Positions 16,873-24,825 of a stretch of DNA of 44,266 nt are shown in pieces. A program made the position numbers and the translations under genes. Each line of letters opens with the position of its first letter. Position 1 is the first letter of the stretch. The notes beneath the pieces are model-generated. The model did not search any database and had not been told where the DNA came from. It saw only the letters and a list, made by a program, of their open reading frames with translations. Source of the stretch: Ructibacterium gallinarum (GTDB lineage: Bacteria > Bacillota > Clostridia > Monoglobales > Monoglobaceae); assembly GCF_014982785.1 (NCBI RefSeq), contig NZ_JADCKB010000024.1:1-44266 (forward strand), in the 5' to 3' direction.

Positions 16873-17282
16873 AGCAATTTACCTCATAGCATAAATTCCT
16901 AATTTTTTAGCAAATCCAAACGGCGCCGGCTGCGCTCCACGGGAATTGCACCCCTGCACGGTTCTCGTCCAGCCGCCCAATGCTGTGAAGCGTTCAAGGC
17001 GGGAGTATCATTATTGCGCCCGCGCGTCATTGCTTGCAGACTGCCACATCTGCAACTACGGTAAAAATGGTTATCGCTCCGCCTTAAAAGGTATCGTCGC
17101 GCATTTCCCGTAAAGCTCGGCACGGACGGAATGTGTTTGTTTGCCTATTCTGCCGCAATGGGCTTTCTTTGTCAAAGAGCTGTCGGCATTTATCAGCCTG
17201 TCAAAACACACTTTTATAAATGTGCTTTGACGGAATGACAAATAAAAGAGTGGAGCACAGAGAGGGGTGTGCTCCAATAAAT
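16873..17282. other. Intergenic block with GC-rich unassigned segment
   Basis: About 410 bp separate the TnpW-like gene and the HTH gene. The part at about 16915-17110 is clearly more GC-rich than its neighbours. It contains GGCGCC and clusters of G- or C-runs, but no ORF with a plausible start and ribosome site. At 17207-17234 an imperfect dyad (GTCAAAA-CACA / TGTG-CTTTGAC) is followed by the terminator at 17252-17275. It may hold a structured RNA or recombination site. Confidence 0.4.
17252..17275 (-). terminator. Terminator after the sigma-HTH pair
   Basis: GGAGCACA (17252-17259) pairs with TGTGCTCC (17268-17275). On the - strand it is followed by a T-rich tract. It is 8 bp past the HTH gene stop. 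Confidence 0.75.
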
Positions 17283-17528
17283 TTAAGCAGGCAGAATTTT
17301 GAAATCGGAAATGATACTGAATATCAATTTTGATTTCAGACGGTTTTCCATATCTGCGTCAACATAAAGATATTCGTTGCCGTATTCGTCTTTCAATATT
17401 CGAGTTGCCAGCTTTCGTATGTAATTACGATAGTGCTGCAAAATATACGCGATTGCAGAAGGCTCCGCATTCATTGTCGCAGTAATTACAGTTACCGGTA
17501 TGTCTGAGGCTTTTATATGTCGTCCCAT
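17283..17528 (-). CDS. Conjugative-transposon helix-turn-helix protein (HTH_16 type)
   Basis: This 81-residue protein belongs to the small HTH proteins encoded after the sigma factor in Tn916-like elements (Orf8-like). It shows the family pattern: AIAYILQHYRNYIRKLATR, then an acidic DADMENRLKSKLI segment. The ATG at 17528 follows AAGGAGGG and overlaps the sigma gene by 16 nt out of frame, implying coupled translation. In related elements such proteins take part in regulation of the transfer genes; the exact partner is not known. Confidence 0.8.
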   Translation of the reverse strand: MGRHIKASDIPVTVITATMNAEPSAIAYILQHYRNYIRKLATRILKDEYGNEYLYVDADMENRLKSKLIFSIISDFKILPA

Positions 17529-17947
17529 TGAATACCCTCCTTTTCCAAGTAATCTCGCAGCAGCTTCAAAGTGCTTGTCCGTCTCTTACATATCGTTTGC
17601 TGTATCGCATTGAGTGTTCGACCTATCTCTGCGTCGGTCATATCCATAAAATACGAAAGCAAAATAATCTCTAATTTTTCAGGGGGTAGTTTCATCAGAG
17701 CTTTCGCTAATTCGTTTCCGACAACAACGATTTCTTTATCAAGCACTTTGAAAATGTGTTCATCTGCAAAATAGGTATCATTTGCCGACAATTCCAACAA
17801 TTCATCGCTTGAAAGTTCTGTAAGAGATGTTTCGTGTTCACGCTGCTTTGCATATTCCGAGTGGATATTATGCGCTTCATTTTTCAGCACCCTTGAACAA
17901 AAGCAGCCAAACTGATTGGAGATACGTTTATTGTCCTTATCTGTCAT
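17513..17947 (-). CDS. Element-encoded sigma-70-family factor (Tn916 Orf7-like)
   Basis: This is a 144-residue sigma factor-like protein. Region 4 is clear: LMKLPPEKLEIILLSYFMDM, then TDAEIGRTLNAIQQTICKRR as helix-turn-helix. Region 2 is poorly conserved, as usual for conjugative-transposon members. The ATG at 17947 lies just after AAAGGAGGTGAG. It is the first gene of a two-gene unit with the HTH protein. Its upstream region carries a motif (17995-18027) repeated before mobC, which suggests autoregulation plus control of transfer. A terminator at 18050-18086 shields it from the cargo operon. Confidence 0.85.
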   Translation of the reverse strand: MTDKDNKRISNQFGCFCSRVLKNEAHNIHSEYAKQREHETSLTELSSDELLELSANDTYFADEHIFKVLDKEIVVVGNELAKALMKLPPEKLEIILLSYFMDMTDAEIGRTLNAIQQTICKRRTSTLKLLRDYLEKEGIQWDDI

Positions 17948-17994
17948 TTTCTCACCTCCTTTCATTGCGAAAGTAGGTGTTTCTTTTCCCTCTC

Positions 17995-18027
17995 ATATAG
18001 GTAACAGAGAAATTGCAAATTTTACAA
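17995..18027 (-). promoter_or_regulatory. Promoter-like motif of the sigma gene, shared with mobC
   Basis: On the - strand TTGTAA (18027-18022), an 18-bp spacer and TACCTATAT (18003-17995) precede an AGGGAAAA tract. The same hexamer, spacer and nonamer occur at 33151-33183 on the + strand before mobC. The bases between TTGTAA and TACC also share AATT and a terminal TGT. Confidence 0.6.
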
Positions 18028-18329
18028 CCTCGATTTTCAAAAAATGCAAAAAGGCGCAGAAGCTTTTTCAAAAGCTCCGCGCCTTTCCATATAGATGTTT
18101 TGTGCTATTTCTCTGTATAACCCGAATATAGCTTAACCAATAATTTTCAATTTTTCTGCTGATTATATCATACACTAATATTGATTGTTTGAAATAAGCT
18201 ATTTGGATTATAGAGCGTTGCTGCAACATTCGCATTTTCCGCGGCTTCCGTTTCGGAGGCCTATCATTCCGTCACAAGCAATATTATCCCTTTTATCTTT
18301 CTATTCAAATATTGTCTTTTACGAAAATT
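18028..18329. other. Intergenic region between sigma gene and cargo operon
   Basis: It holds the hairpin at 18050-18086 and a 10-bp inverted copy: ATTTCTCTGT at 18107-18116 on the + strand mirrors the - strand copy at 18004-18013 inside the sigma promoter. From about 18120 to 18329 the sequence is AT-rich and I see no gene or recognisable site. Confidence 0.5.
18050..18086 (-). terminator. Terminator after the cargo operon
   Basis: AAAGGCGC (18050-18057) and GCGCCTTT (18079-18086) form the base of a stem. It continues with AAGCTTTT / AAAAGCT after a short mismatch. On the - strand it is followed by a T-rich tract. It lies 244 bp past the SPFH gene, so it is the first strong stop seen for the cargo operon. 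Confidence 0.65.
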
Positions 18330-19643
18330 TTATTGCTTATCATTCTCATCAAACACATCACCACATTCTGGACAGAATTTCGGTGGATTTGCTGGATCTT
18401 CCGGTTCCCAACCACACTTATCGCACTTGTACAAAGGTGTGCCCGCAGGCTTGGAACTTCCGCAGTTTTGGCAGAACTTACCTTTGTTAAGTGTACCGCA
18501 AGAACACGTCCAGCCATCTGCTGACGGCTGTGGTTTTCCGCAATTCATACAGAATTTACCCATATTGCCGCCCTGACCACATTCACAACTCCAGCCGGAA
18601 GGTGCCACCTGCTGAGGTTGCTGTTGCTGCTGTTGTCCCATAGCAAAGAGATTAGCCGCATTGGCACCACCTGCATTCTGCGCCATATTCATGCCGAAAA
18701 ATCCGCCCATAGCGCCCATGCCGCCCTCGTTTTTCGCCGCATCCTGCATAGCTTGAGCCTGCGCACCCACCATATGCGCCGCCGCCATTGTCGGATTGCG
18801 GAATGCCGCGTTTCTTTGAATTTCTTTAATCATTTTTTCGTCTTCTTCCGAAGCGTTTACGGAGGAAACACCGAACACAACAATTTCAATGCCTCTTAAA
18901 TCTCTCCATTTTGCGGAAAGAACGTCGTTTAACGCATCGCCGATTTCCATTGTGTGCGCCGGAAGCGAACTGTATCGGATTCCCATATCCGAAATTTTTG
19001 CAAATGCCGGCTGAAGCGCTGTGAGTAACTCCGTTTTCAATTGGCTGTCAATGGTTTCCCGTAGATACATTTCGTCAACATTGCCGCACACGTTTGTGTA
19101 AAACAGCAAAGGATTTGTAATTTTGTAGGAATACTCGCCGTGACAGCGGATTGCAATATCTACATCAAGACCTATATTATTGTCTACAACACGAAAAGGC
19201 ACCGGTGAAGGGGTTCCGTATTTATTGCCTATAATCTCTTTTGTATTGAAAAAATATACTCTTTGGTCTTTTCCCGGCTCGCCACCGAAGGTAAAACGCT
19301 TTCCGACCTCGCCAAAGCTTTTTTTGATGTTCTCGCTCAGGTTTCCATAGAAAATGCTGGGCTCCGTTCCGGTATCGTAAACGAACTCGCCCGGTTCCGC
19401 ACAGATATCAACCACCTTTCCGCTTTCCACAATCATCATACACTGCCCATCGTTGACATTGATAATCGAACCATTTGAAATAATATTATCCGTTCCTTTT
19501 TTGTTTGAGCTTCTGTCTCCGGCTCTCTTTTCGCCTTTTGCCACAAGAACGTCAGCGTCCAAACTCTCACAATAGAAGTAGTCTCTCCACGAATCGGCAA
19601 GCACACCGCCTGCCGCGCCTATTCCCGCCTTTAATAATCCCAT
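18330..19643 (-). CDS. SPFH-domain protein with three C-terminal zinc ribbons (YdjI-like)
   Basis: This 437-residue protein belongs to the SPFH family related to Bacillus YdjI, often annotated 'virion core protein'. In Bacillus YdjI is brought to the membrane by YdjG and YdjH together with PspA. Residues 1-270 hold the SPFH core (KAGIGAAGGVLADSWRDYFY, then INVNDGQCMMIVESGKVVDI). A Gly/Ala/Met-rich linker with a six-Gln run (337-342) follows. Three zinc ribbons end the protein: C353/C355-C365/C368, C380/C382-C391/C394 and C407/C410-C424/C427. There is no transmembrane helix, so it would need an adaptor. The last gene of the run, it comes 21 nt after a lipoprotein gene. Confidence 0.88.
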   Translation of the reverse strand: MGLLKAGIGAAGGVLADSWRDYFYCESLDADVLVAKGEKRAGDRSSNKKGTDNIISNGSIINVNDGQCMMIVESGKVVDICAEPGEFVYDTGTEPSIFYGNLSENIKKSFGEVGKRFTFGGEPGKDQRVYFFNTKEIIGNKYGTPSPVPFRVVDNNIGLDVDIAIRCHGEYSYKITNPLLFYTNVCGNVDEMYLRETIDSQLKTELLTALQPAFAKISDMGIRYSSLPAHTMEIGDALNDVLSAKWRDLRGIEIVVFGVSSVNASEEDEKMIKEIQRNAAFRNPTMAAAHMVGAQAQAMQDAAKNEGGMGAMGGFFGMNMAQNAGGANAANLFAMGQQQQQQPQQVAPSGWSCECGQGGNMGKFCMNCGKPQPSADGWTCSCGTLNKGKFCQNCGSSKPAGTPLYKCDKCGWEPEDPANPPKFCPECGDVFDENDKQ

Positions 19644-19664
19644 ATATAATACTCCCTTTCAAAA

Positions 19665-20189
19665 TTATTGTTTATACTCTGTTATATCCCATACATCTTC
19701 TGTGCATATCAGTTTACCGTTTTCATCTGTTTGCGGCGTAAATTCGTGTCCGCCGTGAGTGTATATGCAAATCTTTACATCTGCGCCGCATTTTAATACA
19801 AACGGCGTACCGTCATAAAATTGCAAGCTGTTTTCCGCATCGCCAATTTTGCTGATTTCGGTTTCATCGGCATATCTCGGAATAATAAGATACATTTTAT
19901 TCCCGCCAAAATCATACTGCTTTATTTTTTTCTTGCTTTCTTCGGATAGACCCGAAAACAGCTTGTCAATATAATATTGAGTGTTTTTCTCCTCACTTAA
20001 GTACACAACAGCCCAAAACGGATACCCCTCATATTCATCAAACGGCAGGGTATTTGCGTATTCGGTACGATAATCACCATCAACATATACCATACCCGGG
20101 CCGTCCAGAATATCCGGCTTCGGCGCTTTGCACCCAAACAGATTTGCAAAAATAGTAATGATTGAAATAAACTTCACAAGTTTCACCAT
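19665..20189 (-). CDS. Small lipoprotein of unknown function
   Basis: This is a 174-residue predicted lipoprotein I do not recognise. The ATG at 20189 follows AAGGTTAAG and gives a short basic N-terminus, a hydrophobic segment and lipobox-like NLFGC. Longer in-frame starts would hide this signal. The mature part is acidic and beta-rich (GPGMVYVDGDYRTEYAN), with a Tyr-rich segment near the middle and an ending DVWDITEYKQ. It starts 4 nt after the SLH/LRR gene, so it is translated with it. No enzyme motif is visible; a surface-exposed accessory part of the cargo module is the likely role. Confidence 0.7.
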   Translation of the reverse strand: MVKLVKFISIITIFANLFGCKAPKPDILDGPGMVYVDGDYRTEYANTLPFDEYEGYPFWAVVYLSEEKNTQYYIDKLFSGLSEESKKKIKQYDFGGNKMYLIIPRYADETEISKIGDAENSLQFYDGTPFVLKCGADVKICIYTHGGHEFTPQTDENGKLICTEDVWDITEYKQ

Positions 20190-20193
20190 GTTC

Positions 20194-21375
20194 TTAACCT
20201 TTTGACAACCCAATCCGCATATCATTACATAAAATTCTTGCAATAAACGCCGCCGCTTCGCTGCGTTTTACCTGTGCATTCGGATAAAAGGTCATATATT
20301 CGTCACTTCCTACCGCAATTCCCCTGCGATAGAGATCAAGAATTTCATATGCAAAAGCTGTTGTATCATATACATCGGGAATATCTGTCAGCGGAACATC
20401 GGGATTGATTTCATAAGGCTCGGTATCACAACGAGAGAACATATATGCCATTTCCGCTCTCGTTGCATTTTTATCCCAGTCAAAGGAAATGTGATCGTCT
20501 ATGATATTGTTATAATAGCAGTAATCTACGTAAACATCATACCAATGCTCGCCATAACCTTGAAATTCCGTTTCTAATCCGCTGTTATAGGCGTGAATAC
20601 ACGCCGCAATTTTGGCCGTCTCCGCACAGGTAAGACCAGCGTCGGGATCAAAAACAGTTTGACTTTTTCCATTTATGATTCCGAAACTATATGCCGTCTG
20701 TACATACGGATAGTACCACGCATCATTATTCACGTCTTCAAACGGCAGAGAAACGTCCTCTAAGTACTTGCTTCCCTTAAAGCCGCAATCTTCGCAGTAA
20801 ATCATATTTTCACCGAAAATATCCTTTTCGGTCATACTTTCCACAAGCGAGGAATGAATTTTTCCAAAGTCGAAATTATTGTCGCCTTTCGCATTGGATA
20901 TTTTTTCTCGCATAACGTCTTCACTTACCGCACACGGAATATCGAACCGTATATAACCCGTGCCTATAAACACATCATAATCAAATTGAACCTGTTCTGA
21001 GTTTAACGTAACCACTGAAAGTTCGGAGCAGTTTGCAAAGGCATGTTCGCCTATGGAAGTCACGCTTGCGGGAATATCGACATATGCGGCAGTGCAGCCC
21101 TCAAAAGCGTTTGTATTGATTTCCTCAATTCCTTCTTCTATATATACTGAAGAAATTCCAATGTCGAAAAACGCCATTACGCCAATTTCCTTGATTTTTG
21201 TTCCGTCAATTTCAGTAGGTACAACAACATTTTCTCCGCCGTAATATGACGTTATAACGCCGGCAGCAGTATATTCATAATCTCCGTCCGATGATTTTAA
21301 TACATCAGGCTCTGCAAAAGCAGTAGTATTCACTAACAAAGCAAACAAAGCCAAAATCGCCGCAATTTTCTTCAT
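20194..21375 (-). CDS. Secreted BspA-type leucine-rich-repeat and SLH protein
   Basis: This 393-residue exported protein has a signal peptide (cleavage after AFA, residue 21). About 30-170 holds BspA-type LRR_5 repeats: IKEIGVMAFFDIGISSVYI, then NTNAFEGCTAAYVDIPAS and GEHAFANCSELSVVTL. A Cys pair (YCEDCGF, near 205) separates them from an S-layer-homology region (about 212-393) with WYYPYVQTAYSFGIINGKS, ATRAEMAYMFSR and RRGIAVGS, ending in a RSEAAAFIARI repeat. SLH units bind secondary cell-wall polymers, so it is probably wall-anchored with the LRR face outward. The SLH part is clearly paralogous to that of the 24826-26490 protein. Confidence 0.85.
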   Translation of the reverse strand: MKKIAAILALFALLVNTTAFAEPDVLKSSDGDYEYTAAGVITSYYGGENVVVPTEIDGTKIKEIGVMAFFDIGISSVYIEEGIEEINTNAFEGCTAAYVDIPASVTSIGEHAFANCSELSVVTLNSEQVQFDYDVFIGTGYIRFDIPCAVSEDVMREKISNAKGDNNFDFGKIHSSLVESMTEKDIFGENMIYCEDCGFKGSKYLEDVSLPFEDVNNDAWYYPYVQTAYSFGIINGKSQTVFDPDAGLTCAETAKIAACIHAYNSGLETEFQGYGEHWYDVYVDYCYYNNIIDDHISFDWDKNATRAEMAYMFSRCDTEPYEINPDVPLTDIPDVYDTTAFAYEILDLYRRGIAVGSDEYMTFYPNAQVKRSEAAAFIARILCNDMRIGLSKG

Positions 21376-21392
21376 ATTGCTTCACCTCCGCA

Positions 21393-22409
21393 TCAAAATC
21401 CCTTGATTCTGTATAATAGTGCCTCGGCAGTGTCATCTGCTCTTTTTGCGCCGCAAAGCGCCAGCACAGAACCGTCTTCCATAGGAACGAATTTTTTCAG
21501 CCAAACAGCCTCTTCTACACCGAACAGTGATTTTGTTGAATCGCTTTTTCCAATAAAAGTTCCGTCGTTTTTGATAAGATGGATTGTGGAAACAGAGGCG
21601 GTCATATATCCGTTTTCCGTTTCCGTCATAGCGCTGATACCATTACCAAATAATTTCTCGCTGCTTCTTGCTATTTCGTTTCCGGCAGTATCAAACGCAA
21701 CAAGTTTCTGTTCATTTTCGATTGAACCTGCCACAAGCGCATGATTTCCTACCACCTCAATTGCTGCGACTTTGGTGAACGGCCCTTTTATCTGCGCGGG
21801 GTCGCTTGATCTGAGTCGGGAAATTACCCACGGTGTTGCTGTACCCCCGGAAATTTTTGTGATAGCGTCACGTCCCGTAAAATAGGTCAAAGCAAAATCC
21901 TCTGTCTGCGAAACACTGATATTTCCGCTTTCTGCCGCTTCGCCTATCTGATTTCCTTCGCCGTCATATATTTTCGCTGCGAACACGCCTCCGTCTGCAT
22001 AGAGCTGACCTTTTCCGTCAACGGCAATCCCGTTTGAATTGGAAATATTCATTTCTTTTTCTAAGGTCAGGGCATTGTCTGCAAGCGTATATTTTTTGAT
22101 AATTTTATCGCCGTTTCCGATATAAACGGTATCGCCTGATACCGCCATACACGGTTTTGATTGGCTTGAAACCTGCATCGGCTCATCAAGATTGACAAGT
22201 TCTGCTGTCAGTGTAACATCACCAATAGTTACAGAGCCGGGGGTGGGGTTCAGCGGCTCGGAAACTGCCTTTTGTGTAGGCTCCGGTGTTTGTTTTGAAT
22301 CCGATGTCACCTGTGTGTCGGTTTTATCATTGTTATCTGTTTTGCCGCCACAGGCAGCAAGGGATATTACACATACAAACGCTAAAATAAGCGCTAATAA
22401 TTTTTTCAT
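21393..22409 (-). CDS. Lipoprotein with beta-propeller-like repeats
   Basis: This is a 338-residue lipoprotein: MKKLLALILAFVCVISLAAC with lipobox LAAC, followed by a Thr/Lys/Pro-rich linker. The mature part has repeated strand units such as DTVYIGNGDKIIKKYTLADN, GIAVDGKGQLYADGGVFAAK and MEDGSVLALCGAKR. These resemble NHL/WD-type propeller blades, though I cannot name the family. It may be a surface-exposed binding platform. It is flanked by the DUF4428 gene (25 nt upstream) and the LRR/SLH gene (17 nt downstream) in one direction. Confidence 0.7.
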   Translation of the reverse strand: MKKLLALILAFVCVISLAACGGKTDNNDKTDTQVTSDSKQTPEPTQKAVSEPLNPTPGSVTIGDVTLTAELVNLDEPMQVSSQSKPCMAVSGDTVYIGNGDKIIKKYTLADNALTLEKEMNISNSNGIAVDGKGQLYADGGVFAAKIYDGEGNQIGEAAESGNISVSQTEDFALTYFTGRDAITKISGGTATPWVISRLRSSDPAQIKGPFTKVAAIEVVGNHALVAGSIENEQKLVAFDTAGNEIARSSEKLFGNGISAMTETENGYMTASVSTIHLIKNDGTFIGKSDSTKSLFGVEEAVWLKKFVPMEDGSVLALCGAKRADDTAEALLYRIKGF

Positions 22410-22434
22410 TGATACGTCCTCCTAAACATTAAAT

Positions 22435-23313
22435 TTACGACAATTTTGCCTCTGCTTCGTCTGCACGCCTTGTATAAACCGCCATTCCGCCAGTATTTGC
22501 GTCCTCCACAGCGTTGATATTTTTCTCTAATTTCGCTTTTTCTTCGTCCGTAATAGAATCTTCTCCGTTTTTAATTGCCTTAAATACAGTACCGAAGGTC
22601 TGCGCCATACCAACCGCTCCCTGAAGCTGTCTTTTTTCTTCCTTGCTCATTCCAAAATCAAACAATCCTTTTGAACTGTCGTGAATGCCGAAAATATAAT
22701 CAAAATGGCATTTTGCATTATGAGCATATTCGGCATCCCTTCTGTTGTTCTTGCTGAAGCAGACCTTGATTTCCTGCTTGATGTATGGATGCGGACGCAA
22801 ACCCTTTTTGTTGTCCATGTTTATATTGTTCATATTTCCGCCCAAAAGTTTGATTTTCAGACCTCCGCCCTTAAATTCGGGATTCTTGCCCGGTTCGCTT
22901 GCCGGCGATTCATCGTAGTATTCCTCATAGCTTGCCACCTGGTCATATCGGAAAAGCTCGTTCATTTTACCTCTGCCGGTGTAACTTCTATACTTAATTC
23001 TGAACATTCCCAAATCATCGCAAAATTCAATGCCCGCCTCTTTAAGTGTAGACGGAAAGGGTTCCTTTTTTCCTTCTTTGGAGTAGACCTCTTCAAAAAG
23101 CCTGTTCTGTCGTTTCATATATTCAATATGCCCTTTAATTTCGTCTAAAGTCAGTTCACTTAGCCTTATGTATCTGGAACATTTATCACCGCAGCCATCG
23201 CAGAGAAAATCCCCGTTTTTGATTTTTGTGCGGCTCATCACTCCGCACTCATTCCCGCATAACGCACAGGTCTTTTTCCCAAATTTATCTTTGAAAAAAC
23301 CTCCTAATCCCAT
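22435..23313 (-). CDS. DUF4428-domain zinc-binding protein
   Basis: This 292-residue cytosolic protein has an N-terminal DUF4428 zinc knuckle: KKTCALCGNECGVMSRTKI with a second C-x2-C pair in CDGCGDKC, giving a treble-clef-like site. The middle is basic and contains a beta-rich region (KYRSYTGRGKMNELFRYD, then KGGGLKIKLLGGN). A helical C-terminus (RQLQGAVGMAQTFGTVFKAI) follows. There is no signal peptide or TM helix. DUF4428 proteins are often encoded near SPFH and zinc-ribbon genes in Clostridia (from memory). An adaptor or scaffold role under the membrane is inferred. Confidence 0.75.
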   Translation of the reverse strand: MGLGGFFKDKFGKKTCALCGNECGVMSRTKIKNGDFLCDGCGDKCSRYIRLSELTLDEIKGHIEYMKRQNRLFEEVYSKEGKKEPFPSTLKEAGIEFCDDLGMFRIKYRSYTGRGKMNELFRYDQVASYEEYYDESPASEPGKNPEFKGGGLKIKLLGGNMNNINMDNKKGLRPHPYIKQEIKVCFSKNNRRDAEYAHNAKCHFDYIFGIHDSSKGLFDFGMSKEEKRQLQGAVGMAQTFGTVFKAIKNGEDSITDEEKAKLEKNINAVEDANTGGMAVYTRRADEAEAKLS

Positions 23314-23347
23314 TGTTCATACCTCCTTTTAATGTGTTATTTTACAT

Positions 23348-23923
23348 TCAACCGGAATTTCGGCTTGAGATTGCATTTCCGCAATACTCGCATTTGCCGG
23401 AGCTTCCGGCGCGGATTCTTGTTGTTCCGTTGCATTTTTCACACACAATGTTGACAAAGCCTGTTTTGCTTCCCTCGCGTCCCGAAAGAATAACGCATGG
23501 CGATCCCTGCTTTTGCAAAGTACATTCACAGAATACCCCTTTTTCGAAAAGCTTCTCAAGCTCGGAAATCACCTTGAACGGCGGTTTTCCGGATTGATTT
23601 GCAAGCTCATTGATTGTCACCGTGCCATCGACATCGCACATAAAGATTGAGTTGTAACGATATGCACGCGCCGCCATTCTTCCATTTTTAATGCCGTTTA
23701 ACAAGAGCAGTGCGGACGGAACAATCATGACTACATTGGTAATCAAGTTATCGCGAAGATTTTCGTTATACCCTGTAACCCCCGAAATAATTCCAAACAG
23801 AAAAACCGCCGTGAAGAATCCGCCTATGATTATTTGTATGTGCTTTTTTATTGTAAGCCTTGCAATTGCAATTTTTGAAATATATGTTCCGCCGTCGGAA
23901 AACATTTTTTTATTTGTCCCCAT
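23348..23923 (-). CDS. Two-helix membrane protein with winged-helix and zinc-ribbon domains
   Basis: This is a 191-residue membrane protein of unknown function. Two hydrophobic segments (about 28-50 and 62-80) are followed by a winged-helix-like region (DGTVTINELANQSGKPPFKV, then ISELEKLFEKGVF). The C-terminus is a zinc ribbon (VNIVCEKCNGTTRI ... GKCEYCGN). The soluble part would face the cytosol. The helix-wing layout recalls the winged helices of membrane-associated scaffold proteins rather than a DNA-binding factor; no basic recognition surface is evident. It lies between the TMEM43 gene (2 nt away) and the DUF4428 gene. Confidence 0.7.
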   Translation of the reverse strand: MGTNKKMFSDGGTYISKIAIARLTIKKHIQIIIGGFFTAVFLFGIISGVTGYNENLRDNLITNVVMIVPSALLLLNGIKNGRMAARAYRYNSIFMCDVDGTVTINELANQSGKPPFKVISELEKLFEKGVFCECTLQKQGSPCVILSGREGSKTGFVNIVCEKCNGTTRIRAGSSGKCEYCGNAISSRNSG

Positions 23924-23925
23924 TT

Positions 23926-24768
23926 TTACTGCCTCCGGAATGCCATCATTCCAACACCGATTATTGCAAGCAATATTCCTGCCACAATGCCGAAAATCGA
24001 GCCGCCGCGCACTCCTTTTTTGTTCTCCTCGGCCAATTCCTCCGCAGTCATAATGCCCTTAAAGGTCGTTACCGAATCAATGTCCTCGGCTTTTACGATC
24101 GTATCGCCCTTTTGTATGCCGATAATCGTATATTCGAGCGGATCGTCGGGCGAAACGATGCCGTAGGATATTTTTTGAGATCCGTATCCCGTTGATGAGT
24201 ACATACCTGTTGTTTTTTTCGGCAGCCAATGTTCTTTTGAAACGCAGTAGCGGCTTTCTTTTCCGCCCGAAAGCACCTTCCAACCCGCATTAAGGCTCTC
24301 CTCGTCATATTGCGTAAATTCGGTGTTTCTTATAATGGGATTGAGCAGCTTGCTTTCCACCTTAAACTCACCGAGCACGGTAGGTGCGGCGAGCACGGTC
24401 GTTGTAAGTATCTCGGCATTGATTCCGAAATTCGCCTTTTCGCTGTAGTCGGTATTCTCCGGATGCCAGTCCCACACTTTTTCATCATCGCTGCCGGTAT
24501 CCTGTTTATAAGTCCAAACCGTTCTTTTCGCCGTTACCCCCGGGAGCTGAACACCCGTTATGGGATCTTGAAGCTGTTCGGCGGCTTTAAGCGTTCCCGA
24601 AACAACCACAAGCTTTCCTTCATTGTCGGGAAGAATTCTGCCGTCCTTGATTGTTACCGCAGCTCTGATTCTCTCGTAGGACTGCGGTGCTGACACAAGA
24701 GCTTTTACGGCAAGCGAAGCAAAGAGCAAGCCTCCTATAATCAGTATAACGCCAATTATTTTTTTCAT
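23926..24768 (-). CDS. TMEM43-family membrane protein
   Basis: This 280-residue protein matches the TMEM43 (PF07787) family, best known from a eukaryotic inner-nuclear-membrane/ER protein and found in scattered bacteria. It has one N-terminal TM (GVILIIGGLLFASLAVKALV), a large extracytosolic domain with VVSGTL and FTQYDEESLNAGWKVLSGGK, and one C-terminal TM (GIVAGILLAIIGVGMMAF). The ATG at 24768 is 7 nt after GGAGG; an earlier ATG at 24774 overlaps that site. It sits between the EF-Tu-like SLH gene and the winged-helix gene. In this context a membrane-organising partner of the SPFH protein is plausible. Confidence 0.82.
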   Translation of the reverse strand: MKKIIGVILIIGGLLFASLAVKALVSAPQSYERIRAAVTIKDGRILPDNEGKLVVVSGTLKAAEQLQDPITGVQLPGVTAKRTVWTYKQDTGSDDEKVWDWHPENTDYSEKANFGINAEILTTTVLAAPTVLGEFKVESKLLNPIIRNTEFTQYDEESLNAGWKVLSGGKESRYCVSKEHWLPKKTTGMYSSTGYGSQKISYGIVSPDDPLEYTIIGIQKGDTIVKAEDIDSVTTFKGIMTAEELAEENKKGVRGGSIFGIVAGILLAIIGVGMMAFRRQ

Positions 24769-24825
24769 AGTCATTCCTCCCTATATATTGAATGAATATT
24801 TACTCAAAATATTTACCCTTTACCC

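Noticed and set aside
16899-17123. 74-residue leftward open frame in the GC-rich block
   Set aside because: It has no ribosome site, a Cys/Arg/Ser-rich composition unlike a protein, and lies in a region with base composition of its own. I treat it as non-coding.
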